Of a DNA stretch of 64,000 nt, positions 62,180 through 64,000 are shown piece after piece. The notes under the pieces were generated by a model that saw only the letters and a list, made by a program, of their open reading frames with translations, did no database searches and was not told the origin of the DNA. Location: the NCBI GenBank assembly GCA_963557075.1, contig CAUWDA010000007.1, positions 1 through 64,000 of the forward strand. Reading direction: 5' to 3'. The stretch is from Flavonifractor sp963557075. GTDB taxonomy: Bacteria; Bacillota; Clostridia; Oscillospirales; Oscillospiraceae. Positions within the stretch are counted from its first letter, which is position 1. The number at the start of each line of letters is the position of its first letter. The position numbers and the translations under genes were made by a program.

Positions 62180-64000
62180 ATGACACAGTGGCATACATAC
62201 AGCGCCGGACAGGCGCTGGAGGCGCTGAGGAGTGGAAAAGAGGGGCTGACCGGCGCGGAGGCCGCCCGGCGGCTGACGGCCCACGGGCCCAACAGACTGG
62301 CACAGAAGAAGGACAAGTCCTTCCTGACCCGGCTGCTGGGGCAGCTGAGGGACCCCATGATCCTGGTGCTGCTGGCGGCCGCCGCCCTGTCCCTGTGGGC
62401 CAGCGGGGGCGAGGACTGGCTGGACGCCGCCATCATCCTGGGCATCGTGGCGGTGAACGCAGTGATTTCCCTGACCCAGGAGGACAGCGCCCGCAAGGCT
62501 CTGGAGGCGTTGAGCCAGATGTCTGCCCCGGCGGCCCGGGCAATGCGGGACGGGGTCCTGGTCCGGGTGGAGGCGGAGAAGCTGGTGCCCGGCGATGTGA
62601 TCCATCTGGAGGCGGGGGACCTGGTGCCCGCCGACTGCCGGATTTTGGAGGCGGCAGGGCTCCAGGCCGACGAGTCGGCCATGACCGGCGAGTCCGCCCC
62701 GGTGAACAAGGGGGCTCTGGGCCCCCTGCCCGCCGATACCCCCCTGGCGGAGCGGCGCAACCTGCTCCTCTCGGCCACGGTCATTACCCGGGGACGGGCC
62801 ACCTGTCTGGTGGCCGCCACGGGGATGGACACCGAGGTGGGCCATATCGCCGGAATGCTGATGGATAAGACGGAAAGTGATACGCCTTTACAGAAGAAGA
62901 TGGGGGAGATCTCCAAGACTCTGTCCTTTCTGTGCCTGTGCGTGTGCGCGGTGATGTTTGGGGTGGGTCTGCTCCAGGGCCGGGATCTGCTGGAGATGTT
63001 CCTCACCGCCGTATCCCTGGCAGTGGCCGCCATCCCCGAGGGCTTGCCCGCCATCATCTCCATCGTGCTGGCCCTGGGGGTGAGCCGCATGGCCAGGCGG
63101 CGGGCCATCGTCAAAAAGCTGCCGGCGGTGGAAACGCTGGGGTGCGCCGGGGTGATCTGCTCCGACAAGACGGGCACCCTGACTCAAAACAAGATGACGG
63201 TGGTGGATATCTGGACCCTCCGGCAGGGGGAGCGGGATCTGGCCCTCACCATAGGCGCCCTGTGCGGCGACGCCGAGCTGAGCTGGAAGGGAAAGAGCCC
63301 GGTGTGTACCGGCGACCCCACCGAAGCCGCCCTGGTGGAGGCGGCGGCCATGGCGGGGCTGGACCGCAACGAGCTGGGGGAGAAGTGGTCCAGAAAAGGG
63401 GAGATCCCCTTTGATTCGGAACGAAAGCTGATGACCACCGTACACAGCAGGCCGGAGGGCGGATACCGGGTGATGGTGAAGGGAGCCCCTGATGTGCTGG
63501 TCCGGCGGTGCCGGCTGGAGGAGGGGGAGCGGCGGCGGCTCACCGCCCGCAACGAGACCATGGCGGACAGAGCCCTGCGGGTGCTGGGGGTGGCCTACAA
63601 GGACGTGGAGGGGCTGCCCCGCAGCCTGGACAGCGACACCCTGGAGCGGGGGCTCACCTTCGTGGGCCTGCTGGGCATGATGGACCCGCCCCGGACCGAG
63701 GTGCGCCGGGCGGTGGAGCAGTGCTACCGGGCGGGGGTGCGCCCGGTGATGATCACCGGCGACCACAAACGCACCGCTCTGGCGGTAGCCCAGGCGCTGG
63801 GGATCTGCCGCCCGGGGGACCGGGCCCTCACCGGGGAGGACCTGGATTTCCTGCCCCAGCGGGCCCTGGAGGAGGAAGTGGACAAATTTGCCGTGTACGC
63901 CCGGGTGTCTCCGGAGCATAAGCTGCGCATCGTCAGGGCCTGGCAGGCCCGGGGAAAGGTGGTGGCCATGACCGGCGACGGCACCAATGACGCCCCCGCC
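62180..64000 (+). CDS. P-type cation-transporting ATPase, calcium type (partial, runs off the window)
   Basis: The frame stays open from ATG 62180 to the window end, giving 607 residues of an expected 870-900. Features in order: N-terminal cation-ATPase domain, membrane helices M1-M2 (about 58-100) and the actuator motif ESAMTGESAPVNK. The ion-site motif follows (VAVAAIPEGLPAI in M4), then the phosphorylated CSDKTGTLTQNKM, the nucleotide-domain KGAPDVLV and the hinge MTGDGTNDAPA at the edge. M4 PEGLP and overall length indicate a type IIA Ca2+-exporting pump (PMR1/SERCA-like). GGGGAGC lies ahead of the ATG. Confidence 0.93.
   Translation, partial: MTQWHTYSAGQALEALRSGKEGLTGAEAARRLTAHGPNRLAQKKDKSFLTRLLGQLRDPMILVLLAAAALSLWASGGEDWLDAAIILGIVAVNAVISLTQEDSARKALEALSQMSAPAARAMRDGVLVRVEAEKLVPGDVIHLEAGDLVPADCRILEAAGLQADESAMTGESAPVNKGALGPLPADTPLAERRNLLLSATVITRGRATCLVAATGMDTEVGHIAGMLMDKTESDTPLQKKMGEISKTLSFLCLCVCAVMFGVGLLQGRDLLEMFLTAVSLAVAAIPEGLPAIISIVLALGVSRMARRRAIVKKLPAVETLGCAGVICSDKTGTLTQNKMTVVDIWTLRQGERDLALTIGALCGDAELSWKGKSPVCTGDPTEAALVEAAAMAGLDRNELGEKWSRKGEIPFDSERKLMTTVHSRPEGGYRVMVKGAPDVLVRRCRLEEGERRRLTARNETMADRALRVLGVAYKDVEGLPRSLDSDTLERGLTFVGLLGMMDPPRTEVRRAVEQCYRAGVRPVMITGDHKRTALAVAQALGICRPGDRALTGEDLDFLPQRALEEEVDKFAVYARVSPEHKLRIVRAWQARGKVVAMTGDGTNDAPA

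Overview
The window is GC-rich DNA from a Gram-positive, Clostridia-type bacterium. It has strong AGGAGG ribosome sites, a Soj/ParB/Noc-like partition locus with consensus parS sites, a response regulator with a Spo0A-type output domain, a T-box ahead of hisS, S-layer-homology (SLH) proteins, a BlaI/M56 pair and butyrate-type CoA chemistry. High GC plus these traits suggest a gut Oscillospiraceae member (Flavonifractor/Lawsonibacter/Intestinimonas-like). This is inferred from gene content; there is no rRNA or tRNA gene in the window to settle it.

Layout. 1-5.5 kb: hisS (T-box controlled), an SLH protein and aspS, then a membrane coiled-coil protein. 5.5-6.4 kb: mgsA, followed by two tandem copies of an unusual structured element. 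6.4-11 kb: a MinD-like ATPase, rsmG, a 5'-truncated SLH/WG-repeat gene, mscL and serS. 11-15.7 kb: the chromosome partition region, with parA, parB, a Noc-like paralogue, two parS sites, a 99-bp tandem array, and an XRE/Spo0A-like regulator pair. 15.9-20 kb: a foldase lipoprotein, a YitT-family membrane protein and an SLH-GH18 hydrolase. 20-26.6 kb: xpt and a BMP-type (nucleoside-like) ABC importer. 26.7-33 kb: an M56/BlaI sensor pair, then an anion permease, an FAD oxidoreductase and a LysR regulator. 33-39.4 kb: accessory genes of a selenium-dependent molybdenum hydroxylase system (xdhC-like, yqeB, yqeC, mocA, hyuA) with mntP and tadA. 39.4-43.1 kb: a YtrA-type GntR/ABC operon. 43.2-46 kb: CoA transferase and thiolase. 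46.2-64 kb: an HD protein, a GlmU-like protein, prs, pth, a GNAT enzyme, VanW, a DltA/DltC-like pair, mfd, secA, pgeF, a peptide-type binding protein and a P-type cation ATPase cut by the window end.

Most striking finding: three unrelated genes (mgsA, xpt and the second ABC permease gene) are each followed, directly after the stop codon, by a 142-144 bp multi-hairpin element and then by a second copy of the gene's own last 52-61 bp including the stop. The three elements differ in primary sequence but share length, hairpin order, orientation and a central GAATTCA hairpin. At mgsA and the permease gene, all nine differences between the in-gene and displaced 3' ends are synonymous. I do not recognise this as a described element; it looks like a structured element family that inserts at gene 3' ends and leaves the coding sequence intact.

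Other points: a GlmU-like protein whose uridyltransferase motifs are missing, an XdhC protein with its two domains in reversed order, a thiolase with a 26-residue insertion, tandem small-RNA-like units after tadA, a parS-linked tandem array, a MinD without its membrane helix, and a dispersed GTAGGGGC inverted repeat.
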